This document shows, one piece after another, positions 1 through 10,255 of a stretch of DNA of 35,235 bases (position 1 is the first letter of the stretch; the number at the start of each line of letters is the position of its first letter). The position numbers and the translations under genes were made by a program. Source of the stretch: Prolixibacteraceae bacterium (GTDB lineage: Bacteria; Bacteroidota; Bacteroidia; Bacteroidales; Prolixibacteraceae); the NCBI GenBank assembly GCA_027858715.1, contig JAQICD010000005.1, positions 1-35,235 of the forward strand, written 5' to 3'. Under the pieces are notes generated by a model, which was not told the origin of the DNA, did no database searches, and worked only from the letters and a program-made list of their open reading frames with translations.

Positions 1-307
1 TGTTGGTCAAAAACTGGTACTGTATGTTCCCGAAGGGAAAGAAAAGCATTACAACCAGATTAACAATATGAGCTTTAAAGAAAAACAAGCAACCATTGGC
101 AAAGCTGTAAGCACTACTGTTAAAACACAAACTACACCCCCCATAGACCCTTCATACGAGTACTACACGGTACGTCGGGGTGATAATTTATGGGAAATTG
201 CCCAAAAATTCCCGGGCATCTCGGCCTCCGACATACAGAAATTAAATAACATGGGTAACTCTTCATCCTTAGATATCGGTCAGAAATTAAAAATCAGGAA
301 GCAATAA
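1..307 (+). CDS. LysM-domain cell-wall protein, C-terminal fragment (probably MltD-like lytic transglycosylase)
   Basis: The reading frame is open from base 2, so the gene starts outside the window and only about 101 C-terminal residues are visible. The first residues (VGQKLVLYVPEG) match the end of one LysM repeat. After a Thr/Lys/Pro linker a complete second LysM follows (YYTVRRGDNLWEIAQKF to IGQKLKIRKQ) and ends the protein. LysM modules bind peptidoglycan GlcNAc. Tandem C-terminal LysMs in Bacteroidota are common on membrane-bound lytic transglycosylase D-type enzymes, but the catalytic part is not visible, so the enzyme class is inference. An internal ATG at 68 exists but would split a LysM and is not the true start. 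No clear terminator follows in the 256-base gap before the next gene. Confidence 0.75.
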   Translation, partial: VGQKLVLYVPEGKEKHYNQINNMSFKEKQATIGKAVSTTVKTQTTPPIDPSYEYYTVRRGDNLWEIAQKFPGISASDIQKLNNMGNSSSLDIGQKLKIRKQ

Positions 308-563
308 TAAGCTTCACCCAAACTATCCACACATTCTGTAAACACTGACTTTTGTCATGTGTTTTGATTTTTCAAGTTAACGAAACAAAAAACTCCAATT
401 ATATTTCATTTTAACATTTTTTTGATTAGTGTGTTTATCTAATTAATTTATTAAAAAATGTGATTCGAGATTACACGAAACCAAAACATATTAACTATTT
501 TTAACAATGTGAGAAAAAAGAAACAATTATTTAGACTTTTATTAATCCATTAAATTAAATTTT

Positions 564-3500
564 ATGAGAAAAATTGCGCTATTACTCACGATCGTAATGT
601 TCGTGTTATCACAGGCAGTTAACGCCCAAACCCGCACGGTTACAGGTACTGTAACTTCGGCTGAGGACGGGACAACCCTGCCGGGAGTATCTATCGTAGT
701 TAAAGGCACATCAATTGGTACCGTTTCCGATATCGACGGAAACTTTACAATTAACGTGCCCAACGATGCTGAAACTCTGGTATTTTCGTTTGTAGGAATG
801 ACTACATTAGAGGTTCTTATTACTGGAAATACAATTAATGTAGAACTTGAATCCTCAAGTTTGAATGTAGATGAAGTCGTTGTTATTGGATATGGAACAA
901 CGACAAAAAGCTCTTTCACCGGAACCGCAACGGAAATTAATGCTGAAAAAATCGAATCAAAAAACGTTTCGAATATTTCTCAAGCACTTTCGGGTGAAGT
1001 TTCAGGGGTTCAAGTAATAAATTCCAACGGACAACCAGGATCAACCGCACAAATCCGAATCAGAGGTATTGGTTCAATTAACGGTAGTCGTGAACCTCTT
1101 TATATTATAGATGGAGTTCCGTTGCAAGGTGACATTAACTCAATTGCGCCTTCCGACATCGAATCAACAACTGTTCTAAAAGATGCCTCTGCCACTGCGA
1201 TTTATGGTTCTCGTGGTGCAAATGGTGTTGTAATTATTACATCCAAAAAAGGTAAAGACGGCAAAAACGAAATTGAAGTAAGTCTAAAACAAGGTGTTAA
1301 CTTCAGAATGCTACCAGAATATGATGTGTATAACAATCCTGAAGAATACGTTGAAACTGCATGGTCTGCGTTAAAAACAAGAGGCACATTATCAGGACAA
1401 GAAGATCCAGCAGCATATGCAAACAGCTATCTTTTTTATGAAGACACAAGATATCCTGGTTTTGATAATTACTACAATATGTGGAACGCTACAGGCGATA
1501 AATTAATTGATCCAAGCACTGGCAAATTCAATTCAGGAATAGATAGAAAATACACTCCTGATAAATGGGGTGATGAATTATTTCAAGGAGCCAACAGAAC
1601 CGAAGCAGGATTAAAAATTAGTGGTGGTAATGATTTGACTACTTTTTATTCTTCATTTAACTACTTAAACGATGAAGGATATTATTTGAATTCAGATTAT
1701 GAACGACTCACTGGAAGGTTGAATGTTGATCACAAAATAAGGACATGGCTTAAAGGAAGCATGAATATGAACTTCATGAACTCTACTTCAAATTTTGCTG
1801 GAGGACAAGATGAGGATTCAAATAACGGTTTTTGGTTTGTAGCTAATATGCCACCAATATTTCCTGTATATGCCAGAGATGCTGAAGGTAATAAAATAGA
1901 GGACACAATAATAGGTGGAAATGTATTTGATTACGGAGATGCAACTTACGGAACACGTCGTTTTGCATCTTTAACCAATGCTGTTGGCTCTAGCACATAC
2001 GATGTGGTAAGAACAACACGCAAGCAATTTAGCGGAATATCAAAACTTGAAGCCACATTTTTAAAGGATTTTACTTTAAGCTCTACATTTGGTGTCGAAT
2101 ACCTCAACTCTGCATACGACAACTTAGGCAATGCGTTTTACGGAGGTTCAGCGGAACAAGGCGGAAGCATATATAAAGTTAAAAACGACTATTTGAATTT
2201 TGCCATAACCAATATGCTGCGATACCAAAAAGATATTGGAAGACATCACATTAACACATTTGTGGCGCAAGAAGCTGCAAAAATGGAATATAAAAGAATG
2301 AGCGCTTTCAAATCCGGGCTTGTTGATCCATGGAGTCTTGAATTAAACAACGCTGTTGTTTCATCTCCATCAGGATCATTCACAGAGGAGCTAATGCTTG
2401 TTAGCTATTTTGGACAGCTTACCTACGACTTTGATGAAAAATATTTCTTTAACGGAGTCCTACGTAGAGACGGATCATCGAAATTTATAAATGAAAAATG
2501 GGGTACATTTGGATCCGTTGGTTTAGCTTGGATATTATCTAAAGAATCCTTCATGAACAGCACATCGGATTTCCTTGATGAATTAAAACTAAAAACCAGC
2601 TACGGAATTATTGGAGAGCAAGGAGGAATTGGATCTTATGATTCATATACACTATATTCTGCCGGAAACCAAAATGATAAAATAGCCCTAACAGAAGATC
2701 ATGTTGGCAACCCAGATTTAACTTGGGAAGAAGCAAATATGTTTCAGGTTGGGCTTGAATTTGGTTTGTTTGACAAAATAAGTGGTGCTGTTGACTACTA
2801 TAACAAAAGTACGAACAACCTTCTATTTGACAAAAGAGTAGCACCAAGCCATGGCTATGCAATCATGCAGATAAACGATGGTAAAATGCTAAACACAGGT
2901 ATTGAAGTTGAATTAAAAGCTGAAATTGTTAAGTCAAATGATTTTAATATCAATTTTAGTATCAATGGTGCTTTCGAAAACAACGAAATTACTGAAATGT
3001 ACATTGACGAAGGAACACAAAAACAGAAAGTCATAGATATTAGCGGACTTTACGGTCGTTCTGTCGATCATTCTCTATTCGATATATACACCACCGAATA
3101 CGTTGGGGTTGATACTGAAACTGGTCTTGCTCAGTGGAATAGGTACTACAATGAAGTGAACGGGACAAAAGAATACATTACCGACATGGCCAATTACATG
3201 GCTCAAAACGAAGGAAATATAGGTACTCTCGGTAAAGAAACAACAACTGATTATTCAGAAGCTACCGAGAAATACATCGATAAATCACCAATTCCTTTCG
3301 TTAGAGGTTCATTTTATTTCGATATCGACTATAAAGGTTTTGCATTAACTACTTTATTTAACTATAGTCTAGGCGGATATGGTTATGACGCAAACTATGC
3401 CTCACTTATGGAGGATGTTAATTTGGGTGGAAACAACTGGCATAAAGATATTCAGAATGCATGGAAAGCGCCAGGAGATGTAACAGATGTACCGGCAATT

Positions 3501-3803
3501 ACAGGTGGCTTAAATTTAGGAACAGGCCAAAACTATAATCAATCAAACCGTGCATCTGACCGCTTTGTTACCAAAACTGATTATTTAGCGTTAAATAATG
3601 TTTCGTTATCGTACACTTTCACTAAATCTGCATTAAACAAGTTAAACATTAAAGGGCTTAAAGTATTTGTGTCGGGAGACAACCTTTGGGTTGGAAGTGA
3701 ACGTAAAGGGTTCTATCCAAACACCTCTGAAGTTGGATCTTCTGAAAGATACCAATATGTTTCTTTAACAAGCATTACTGCAGGTATCAATGTTAAATTT
3801 TAA
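564..3803 (+). CDS. SusC/RagA-family TonB-dependent outer-membrane transporter
   Basis: A 1079-residue protein with a signal peptide (residues 1-21, hydrophobic core then VNA|Q), a CarboxypepD_reg-like domain (about 24-95, GTVTSAEDGTTLPGVSI), the SusC-type segment VDEVVVIGYG (about 102-111), a plug domain (about 115-225, RIRGIGSINGSREPLYIIDG), and a long beta-barrel ending in the aromatic residue of VKF. Length and order are typical of SusC. It should import an oligosaccharide or peptide across the outer membrane using TonB energy, with the SusD lipoprotein 18 bases downstream as its lid. No glycosidase, sulfatase or regulator is adjacent, so the substrate cannot be told. The AT-rich upstream gap (308-563) must hold the promoter, but I found no convincing -33/-7 match there. 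Confidence 0.95.
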   Translation: MRKIALLLTIVMFVLSQAVNAQTRTVTGTVTSAEDGTTLPGVSIVVKGTSIGTVSDIDGNFTINVPNDAETLVFSFVGMTTLEVLITGNTINVELESSSLNVDEVVVIGYGTTTKSSFTGTATEINAEKIESKNVSNISQALSGEVSGVQVINSNGQPGSTAQIRIRGIGSINGSREPLYIIDGVPLQGDINSIAPSDIESTTVLKDASATAIYGSRGANGVVIITSKKGKDGKNEIEVSLKQGVNFRMLPEYDVYNNPEEYVETAWSALKTRGTLSGQEDPAAYANSYLFYEDTRYPGFDNYYNMWNATGDKLIDPSTGKFNSGIDRKYTPDKWGDELFQGANRTEAGLKISGGNDLTTFYSSFNYLNDEGYYLNSDYERLTGRLNVDHKIRTWLKGSMNMNFMNSTSNFAGGQDEDSNNGFWFVANMPPIFPVYARDAEGNKIEDTIIGGNVFDYGDATYGTRRFASLTNAVGSSTYDVVRTTRKQFSGISKLEATFLKDFTLSSTFGVEYLNSAYDNLGNAFYGGSAEQGGSIYKVKNDYLNFAITNMLRYQKDIGRHHINTFVAQEAAKMEYKRMSAFKSGLVDPWSLELNNAVVSSPSGSFTEELMLVSYFGQLTYDFDEKYFFNGVLRRDGSSKFINEKWGTFGSVGLAWILSKESFMNSTSDFLDELKLKTSYGIIGEQGGIGSYDSYTLYSAGNQNDKIALTEDHVGNPDLTWEEANMFQVGLEFGLFDKISGAVDYYNKSTNNLLFDKRVAPSHGYAIMQINDGKMLNTGIEVELKAEIVKSNDFNINFSINGAFENNEITEMYIDEGTQKQKVIDISGLYGRSVDHSLFDIYTTEYVGVDTETGLAQWNRYYNEVNGTKEYITDMANYMAQNEGNIGTLGKETTTDYSEATEKYIDKSPIPFVRGSFYFDIDYKGFALTTLFNYSLGGYGYDANYASLMEDVNLGGNNWHKDIQNAWKAPGDVTDVPAITGGLNLGTGQNYNQSNRASDRFVTKTDYLALNNVSLSYTFTKSALNKLNIKGLKVFVSGDNLWVGSERKGFYPNTSEVGSSERYQYVSLTSITAGINVKF

Positions 3804-3821
3804 TCGAAAAAAAAGAAGATT

Positions 3822-5375
3822 ATGAAAAGATATATTATAAAATACTTCTTACTTGCCATTGTTGTCGGGTTGGCTGCATGTTCAGACGATTTTTTGGAAA
3901 CTGAACCAACAGAATTTATCTCTACAGATAGAATGGCTGAGATGAGTGATCAAAACCCTGAAATATTCAACGGAACTATCAGAGGTTTATATACTCTCAT
4001 GTACCAAACTGGAACTGGTGGTACAGACTTAGATCATGATGATTTTGGTCAGAAAGGATATGATATTTACAGTGACATGTTCTGTGGCGACATGGTTTTG
4101 GCTGGATACAACTATGGTTGGTATCAGGATGGTGCAACTTTGGCATCTACTGTAGATTTCAGAAATACTGACAATTATAAACCATGGCGTTATTACTACA
4201 GAATCATTCGTGCCGCAAACACAATTATCGATGGACTTGGAGGCAACGATGTGGAACTTACAGATAGCGACGCTAAGTGGCAAATGGGTCAGGCTAAAGC
4301 CATGCGTGCGTATTCATATTTCTACCTTGCAAATTTATTTGCTAATGAATATGATACAAATGCAGAAATATTACCCATTTATACTTCAACTGCAGATGTG
4401 ACCCCTTCTCTCAGTAAAGGTTCTGAAGTTTGGGCATTGATAAGAACTGATCTTGAAGAAAGTGTTACTTTACTTGAGGGTTATCAACGTGAAGGCATTC
4501 ATGGTGTAAATACAGATGTAGCAAGCGGTTTACTTGCTTATACATACCTCACAATTGGCGAATACGAAAAAGCCGCAACAACCGCACAAAATGTAATCAA
4601 TTCTGGTTATACAATTATTCCAAGAGATAAAGTTACTGGCGGTGGTTCTATCCCTAGAAATGCTTATAGCTATTTCGATGGAGATGGCGCAAACTGGATT
4701 TGGGGAATGAATTTAACACTTGATCAAGGACTCGACCTAGTTTCATGGTGGGGACAAGTAGATTTATTTACCTATAGTTATGCAGCAGCAGGGGATGCTA
4801 AAACAATGGATGCAGGTCTGTATGCTAGCATTCCAGCTGCCGATAAGCGTAAATCACAATTCTTAGATCCGTGGGCTGAAGGACTATATTATCCATTAAA
4901 TAAATTCTACCACGAAGAACGAGCAATAATGAATCAAAGGGAAGTTACAACTGACTATTTGTATATGAGAGTTGAAGAAATGCACCTCATAAAAGCTGAG
5001 GCAGAAGCTTTTGCAGGTTCTGATGTAAATGCCCGCAATATATTAAAAGTGTTATTGGCTGAAAGAATTGGGCCAACAATGGTAGAAGATCCAGATAACC
5101 CTGAAGAGTTAATTGTAGACAAAACAGCTGAAGAAAATATTGCCTACATTGATGCTCTTTCAGGTCAAGATCTTAAAGATGAAATATACAAACAATGGCG
5201 TATTGAAATGTGGGGAGAAGGTAAAAGTTATTTAGCAATGAAACGAAATAAAGCAACCATAACCCGCGAAGGACATATTGATTTAAATATTTCAATTCCT
5301 TACAACGATGACCGTTTAACATATGACATTCCTTATCAAGAAATTCAAGATAATCCGAATATTAACTTACAATAA
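3822..5375 (+). CDS. SusD/RagB-family outer-membrane lipoprotein
   Basis: A 517-residue lipoprotein. The signal is short and hydrophobic, with the lipobox at LAAC (Cys20) followed by acidic residues (SDDFLE), the pattern that sends Bacteroidota lipoproteins to the cell surface. The SusD fold is recognised by the early FLETEPTEF segment, the TPR-like region with WRYYYRIIRAANTIID (about 120-140), QAKAMRAYSYFYLANLF (about 157-173), and the C-terminal RIEMWGEGKSYLAMKR, a variant of the usual ER..E...EG.R..D.KR. It lies 18 bases after susC and is surely co-transcribed. It caps the transporter and binds the substrate. A strong bidirectional terminator follows the stop. Confidence 0.94.
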   Translation: MKRYIIKYFLLAIVVGLAACSDDFLETEPTEFISTDRMAEMSDQNPEIFNGTIRGLYTLMYQTGTGGTDLDHDDFGQKGYDIYSDMFCGDMVLAGYNYGWYQDGATLASTVDFRNTDNYKPWRYYYRIIRAANTIIDGLGGNDVELTDSDAKWQMGQAKAMRAYSYFYLANLFANEYDTNAEILPIYTSTADVTPSLSKGSEVWALIRTDLEESVTLLEGYQREGIHGVNTDVASGLLAYTYLTIGEYEKAATTAQNVINSGYTIIPRDKVTGGGSIPRNAYSYFDGDGANWIWGMNLTLDQGLDLVSWWGQVDLFTYSYAAAGDAKTMDAGLYASIPAADKRKSQFLDPWAEGLYYPLNKFYHEERAIMNQREVTTDYLYMRVEEMHLIKAEAEAFAGSDVNARNILKVLLAERIGPTMVEDPDNPEELIVDKTAEENIAYIDALSGQDLKDEIYKQWRIEMWGEGKSYLAMKRNKATITREGHIDLNISIPYNDDRLTYDIPYQEIQDNPNINLQ

Positions 5376-5404
5376 CAGTCGATAAACCGTAATACTCTTA
5401 TATA

Positions 5405-5444
5405 AAAAATGGTTGCAGTACATTGTATTGCAACCATTTTTTTA
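5405..5444. terminator. Bidirectional Rho-independent terminator between susD and the M16 protease
   Basis: Perfect 9-bp stem ATGGTTGCA (5409-5417) / TGCAACCAT (5429-5437) with an 11-base loop, flanked by A-run on the left and T-run on the right. It serves the plus-strand susC-susD operon (stop at 5375) and, read on the other strand, the minus-strand protease gene (stop at 5464). Confidence 0.9.
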
Positions 5445-5463
5445 TATACAATAAACTACTATA

Positions 5464-8352
5464 TTAATAATTAAATATTTTATTGCTTCTCAAATTGTTT
5501 ACCTTACCAATACTCTTAAGAGCTTTTTGATCGACATCTTTCTTATTTCCTACAATACCAATTTTTATTGCTTTTCCGGCCAATTTTGTTTCGTAAAAAG
5601 TGCGAATGTTATCGTAGGTTAGAGATTCATATTTTGGAATCAATAACTTATTTGGATCATCATCATATCCAACTACACGCCAATATTCAATAGCTTGGCT
5701 CAACTCTCTAAATCCCGGACGGGATGCCTGTGCCGACTGCACCAGATAACTTTTAATATTTTCCATACGCTCTGGCTTATCGGGCATTTCATCTACTAAT
5801 TTCAGAAATTCTGTTAAAGCATCGATCGTTTTGTCCGACTGTGTTGTTATGCTACCGTACCAAAACGTTTTTTCTCCGGCCATTGATGGTGTATTATAAT
5901 AAGCTCCAGCGTTATATGCAAATGAACGTTTTTCTCTTAACTCCTGCGATACTAAACCATTGAATCCACCACTAAAATACTGGTTAAAAGCATTTAGAAC
6001 AGGCTTTTCTGATAAATCGTATGCCTCACCATCGGCATACAAATATACTGCGCTTTGTCGGGCATCTTTATTGTTTAAGAAATAGATAATGTCTTCTGAC
6101 TTTGCTACAGGCCTAATATAAGGAGCATTAGAATCTTTAAGATTAGCCGGTAAAGCCAGGTTATTTTTCAGCGTTTCATTAAGTTCTTCAAATGATAATT
6201 TACCAACATAGTGAATACTGGCCTCATAATTTGTGGCTGAAATAAATGCACCGGTCAAATCTGAAATGGTAAGTGCTTGTAAATCGTTGTTGCTTTTCCT
6301 CTTCACATAGGGTGAATTTTCTCCATATATGATGAAATATCGCATGGCCGATTGCTGAATGTTTACATTATCCTTTTCGCTTTGACGAGACCCCAGTTCT
6401 CCCCCAATTACGCTCTGCAACTGCTTCTCATCTAACTGTGGAAGTAAAAATGTTCGCGACAACAAGTTACATGCTTTACCTAAATTCTCTTCATTCCCCT
6501 CAAGTTCAATATACAAGTAACTTTCAGAAACCGAAAAATCAACAGCACATCCTAACTTACTATACTCTCGTTTTAATTCTTGTGGTGTAAACTGAGCCAT
6601 AACACCGGCAGTGTTCATCAACTTGGTGGCAAGATCAAGTGTTTCAATCTCCCCGGTGCCAACTCCAAATTTCAAAGTCATCGAGAACACATCATTTTTA
6701 GGATTTTCGGTATAAAATAAATGTACTTTGTCTACCAGGTCTGTCTCTTTAATATCGTTTTTAAAGTCCACAAAATTCTCTTTTACCTCGGCAAATGGAA
6801 TATTTTCAAAATGCTTAGCATATTCCGACTGATGCCCGGGCTCCGGATCAATAATCTCGTATTCTGGTTTTTCAAGCTTATCCTTATCGGGGATACCAAT
6901 ATCAGACAAATAAGTTAGGCGGTTATCAGTAAAGTATTTCCCGGCAACCTTAACGATTTGTTCTTTGGTTATGGAACGAATCATTTCTTCATATTGATAA
7001 AAATCATCCAACCGGATATCGTATGAGTACAGTTGAACCAATTCACTTCCCATATTTTCAGGTGATTCAAACAGTTTCTTATATTCTCTTATCATTTCAT
7101 CTTTAATCGAGTTGATAAGCCAGTCATCAAATGATCCTTTTTTCAATTTTTCTATTTCCTTATCAATCATTTTTTCAACAACCGATAGTGAAACATATTT
7201 CATTTGGCTCATATCAAAAGTTGGCACAGCAATTATGGATGAATACCCTGCATATTTGTGTTGGTAATGTGCAGCAAAGGCAACGTACAAATCGCCTTCA
7301 AGTACTAATTTATCCAACAATCCGGTTTTACTGTCGTTTGATAAAATACTGTTACATATCTCTAACACATATTCGTCTTTATTACCTGACTCAGCCCCCT
7401 GGAATCCAATTTGTATCAATGGGAAAGGCGTTTTTTTCACTTTCACTTTTTCACTTCCGGCAATTTTTACATTCCCGGGTTCTTTGTTAACTCCTTTTTG
7501 TGGAACACCCTCCCATTTTCCAAATGTTTGTTCAATCATTGGCTTTACTTCGTCAACCTTGATATCGCCCGATAAGATGAGAGCCATATTCGAAGGAACA
7601 TAAAACTGGTTATAAAATTCAATTATACGCTTAATCGAAGGATTCTTTAAATGTTCTGTTTTACCTACAATAGTTCGTCCATATGGAGAATTATCACCGA
7701 ACAAATTTGCCCGAAAATCATGCAATACATCTTTTTCATAATTATCAGAATTCTTGTTTCTCTCTTCATAAACAACCTCTAATTCAGCTTGAAACTCCCT
7801 GAATACAGGATCCGCAAAACGATGCGCATACAAATCGAGCCACTGTAGTACTTGAAAAGAAGGAAATGAATTATGATAAAAGGTGTAATCGTACCCGGTT
7901 CCTGCATTTAACCCGGTACCACCCATTGCCTGCACCAGGTTCGAAAACTCATTGGGTATGACGTACTTACCTGCAGCTAAGGATTCTTTATTAATTTCTT
8001 TATTCAATTCAGCTTTTTTATCTTCATCGTCAGTACTCCGAAGTTCTTCATAAAGCTCAATAATACGGTCGTAATGGGGTTTCTCAGCTTCCCAGTCCCA
8101 AGTTCCCAACTGCTGGGTTCCCTTAAACATAACATGTTCCATGTAATGAGCCAGACCAGTTGCATCTTCCGGGTCATCTTTAGCCCCGGCATTTACAACT
8201 ATAGCTCCAAATACGGTAGGTTTTGAATGGTCTTCATTTAAATAAACCGTTAAACCATTTTTTAACTCATACTTATGAATTTGTGCATTCTCTGCATTCA
8301 ACTGAACGAAAGCAAACAACACTAAAATCAAACTAAAAATAATTTTTTTCAT
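5464..8352 (-). CDS. M16-family (pitrilysin/insulinase-like) zinc metallopeptidase, two-domain, exported
   Basis: The start is taken at the ATG at 8352 (962 residues). The longer open frame to 8430 begins with TTG and would put 26 residues ahead of an otherwise perfect signal peptide (MKKIIFSLILVLFAF..LNA). The inverted zinc motif HxxEH is present (H69-Y-M-E72-H73) in GLAHYMEHVMFKGT, so the N-terminal M16 domain should be active. The third ligand is expected in the ELEVVYEE segment near 190-197. The second, non-catalytic M16 half contains LREKRSFAYNAGAYYN and TQSDKTIDALTEFL, typical of the C-terminal domain. About 40 extra residues lie between the HxxEH motif and the conserved Glu segment. 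Likely degrades peptides in the periplasm or at the surface. It stands alone, converging on susD. Confidence 0.92.
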   Translation of the reverse strand: MKKIIFSLILVLFAFVQLNAENAQIHKYELKNGLTVYLNEDHSKPTVFGAIVVNAGAKDDPEDATGLAHYMEHVMFKGTQQLGTWDWEAEKPHYDRIIELYEELRSTDDEDKKAELNKEINKESLAAGKYVIPNEFSNLVQAMGGTGLNAGTGYDYTFYHNSFPSFQVLQWLDLYAHRFADPVFREFQAELEVVYEERNKNSDNYEKDVLHDFRANLFGDNSPYGRTIVGKTEHLKNPSIKRIIEFYNQFYVPSNMALILSGDIKVDEVKPMIEQTFGKWEGVPQKGVNKEPGNVKIAGSEKVKVKKTPFPLIQIGFQGAESGNKDEYVLEICNSILSNDSKTGLLDKLVLEGDLYVAFAAHYQHKYAGYSSIIAVPTFDMSQMKYVSLSVVEKMIDKEIEKLKKGSFDDWLINSIKDEMIREYKKLFESPENMGSELVQLYSYDIRLDDFYQYEEMIRSITKEQIVKVAGKYFTDNRLTYLSDIGIPDKDKLEKPEYEIIDPEPGHQSEYAKHFENIPFAEVKENFVDFKNDIKETDLVDKVHLFYTENPKNDVFSMTLKFGVGTGEIETLDLATKLMNTAGVMAQFTPQELKREYSKLGCAVDFSVSESYLYIELEGNEENLGKACNLLSRTFLLPQLDEKQLQSVIGGELGSRQSEKDNVNIQQSAMRYFIIYGENSPYVKRKSNNDLQALTISDLTGAFISATNYEASIHYVGKLSFEELNETLKNNLALPANLKDSNAPYIRPVAKSEDIIYFLNNKDARQSAVYLYADGEAYDLSEKPVLNAFNQYFSGGFNGLVSQELREKRSFAYNAGAYYNTPSMAGEKTFWYGSITTQSDKTIDALTEFLKLVDEMPDKPERMENIKSYLVQSAQASRPGFRELSQAIEYWRVVGYDDDPNKLLIPKYESLTYDNIRTFYETKLAGKAIKIGIVGNKKDVDQKALKSIGKVNNLRSNKIFNY

Positions 8353-8590
8353 AAAATATATTTTTTGGTGAACGAAATGATTTATAACAATATAAACATT
8401 GACTAAATCATGAAAAAGTAACGCATACAATTCTTCATTAGTATCATTCTCGATTCAATTGTTACAAATAATCTTTCCTATTTATTTCTGATTTATCATA
8501 GCCTAATTCTTTTTTATCATTCTTACCCATACAACTTCCGCATTTCGGTTTTCTTTTCTACTTTAGAGAACTATTCTAATTTGATTCAAT

Positions 8591-10255
8591 ATGCGAAACA
8601 TAGAAATTTATTGCGAAAATATAAACCAGTTTAAGCAATACCCTTTGGGTACTACCCTTATGAATATTGCAACCGATCTCGATATTAAAACCGAATCGCC
8701 CATTTGCGGAGCGCTGGTAAATAACAAGGTGCGCGAACTTTCGTTCGACATTGTTAAACCTAAAAACATCCGGTTTATCGATTACAGTCATCCCGACGGA
8801 CAAAGAATGTATATCCGCTCAATTTTCTTTTTAATGTATGCGGCGGTAAAAGATCTTTACCCCGAAGTAAAGCTGAAAATCGATCATGCTATTTCGAGGG
8901 GCTATTACTGCGAAATTGAAGGAATGGAACACGAAAAATGCGAAAGCTGCGTGTTTGAAATAAAAACCCGCATGAAAGAAATGGTTGAACAAAACATCCC
9001 TTTCGTGCGCAAAGGCAAGCAGCTAAATCGTGTGCTGGAAGAATACATGGATAATGGTCTCGACGACAAGCTTCGCCTGTATGCCGACTCGGGCTGGTTG
9101 TATGCATACGTATATTATATGAACAATGCTGTGAATTATTTCCACGGCCATTTGTTACCCTCAACCGGTTACCTGCAAAACTTCGACCTCGAACAATTTA
9201 ATGGTGGAATGTTACTGCGACTTCCCAGTGAAAAAGTATTTAATCGCTTGCGCGACTATGTTCACCAACAAAAGCTTTTCGATATTTTCAGAGAGCATAA
9301 AAACTGGGCTGATATTTTAGGCATGGGCGATATTGGTCAGCTCAACACTTTTGTTAAACAAGGCAAGGCAGGCGAAATCATAAAAATATCGGAAGCATTG
9401 CACGAAAAAAAGATTGCAGAAATAGCAACCATTATTTCAGAAAAGACACCGAGGCCACGCATAGCACTTATTGCAGGCCCTTCGTCGGCGGGTAAAACTA
9501 CATTTAGCATGCGCCTGCGGGTTCAATTGGCTGTTTGCGGGCTACGGCCTTATACCCTTTCACTCGACAACTATTTTGTTGACCGCCAACACACCCCGCT
9601 TGACGATGACGGCAACTACGATTTTGAAGCACTGGAAGCTATCGACATCAATTTTTTCAATCAGCAATTAAAACAATTAATTGAAGGTGAAGCGGTTGAA
9701 ATTCCAAAATTCAGCTTCACCGATGGAAAACGTTATTTCGATGGCGATATTTTACAGCTAAACAAAGATGATATTCTTATTATTGAAGGAATTCATGCGC
9801 TCAACCCTGAACTGATTACGAGAGTTGACCGCGCAATGACTTACCGAATTTTCATTTCGGCTTTAACATCTATTTCGATCGACGACCAAAACCCCATTTC
9901 AACTACCGATAACCGACTAATCAGGCGCATCATTCGCGATGCCCGCTACCGTGGCTATTCGGCGCTTGAAACGATAAGGCGCTGGCCAAGCGTACGACGT
10001 GGCGAGGAAAAGAACATTTTTCCACATCAGGAAAATTCCGACATCATGTTTAACTCGGCACTGTTGTATGAAATGGCTGTACTGAAAAAACACCTGGAGC
10101 CCCTGCTGAAATCGGTGCCCGAAAACCAGCCCGAGTTTGCCGAATCGCTTCGTTTGTTAAAATTTATGGGATATTTTAAGAATATTTACGACTCGGAAAT
10201 CCCTCCCACATCGTTGATACGAGAATTTTTAGGTGGCAGTAGTTTCGATTATTAA
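8591..10255 (+). CDS. TGS-domain/uridine kinase-like nucleoside kinase fusion
   Basis: 554 residues in three parts. The N-terminus (about 1-66) is a TGS-like ubiquitin-fold domain. Residues about 70-200 resemble the second additional domain of threonyl-tRNA synthetase (HAISRGYYCEI with a Cys-containing MEHEKCESC). Residues about 288-554 are a P-loop phosphoribulokinase/uridine kinase domain with Walker A GPSSAGKT (296-303), the SLDNYFVDR segment, and EGIHALNP. The kinase part would phosphorylate uridine/cytidine or a related nucleoside with ATP. The synthetase-like part has no catalytic synthetase core, so its role is unknown. This architecture is widespread in Bacteroidota and Firmicutes. 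No SD is seen before the ATG. The stop codon abuts the last base of the convergent gene's stop with no spacer. Confidence 0.88.
   Translation: MRNIEIYCENINQFKQYPLGTTLMNIATDLDIKTESPICGALVNNKVRELSFDIVKPKNIRFIDYSHPDGQRMYIRSIFFLMYAAVKDLYPEVKLKIDHAISRGYYCEIEGMEHEKCESCVFEIKTRMKEMVEQNIPFVRKGKQLNRVLEEYMDNGLDDKLRLYADSGWLYAYVYYMNNAVNYFHGHLLPSTGYLQNFDLEQFNGGMLLRLPSEKVFNRLRDYVHQQKLFDIFREHKNWADILGMGDIGQLNTFVKQGKAGEIIKISEALHEKKIAEIATIISEKTPRPRIALIAGPSSAGKTTFSMRLRVQLAVCGLRPYTLSLDNYFVDRQHTPLDDDGNYDFEALEAIDINFFNQQLKQLIEGEAVEIPKFSFTDGKRYFDGDILQLNKDDILIIEGIHALNPELITRVDRAMTYRIFISALTSISIDDQNPISTTDNRLIRRIIRDARYRGYSALETIRRWPSVRRGEEKNIFPHQENSDIMFNSALLYEMAVLKKHLEPLLKSVPENQPEFAESLRLLKFMGYFKNIYDSEIPPTSLIREFLGGSSFDY

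Noticed and set aside
542-919. A minus-strand ORF opposite the start of susC
   Set aside because: It overlaps the signal peptide and N-terminal domain of a clear SusC and has no recognisable features.
8353-8430. TTG-initiated N-terminal extension of the M16 protease
   Set aside because: It would bury a typical signal peptide that starts at the ATG at 8352.
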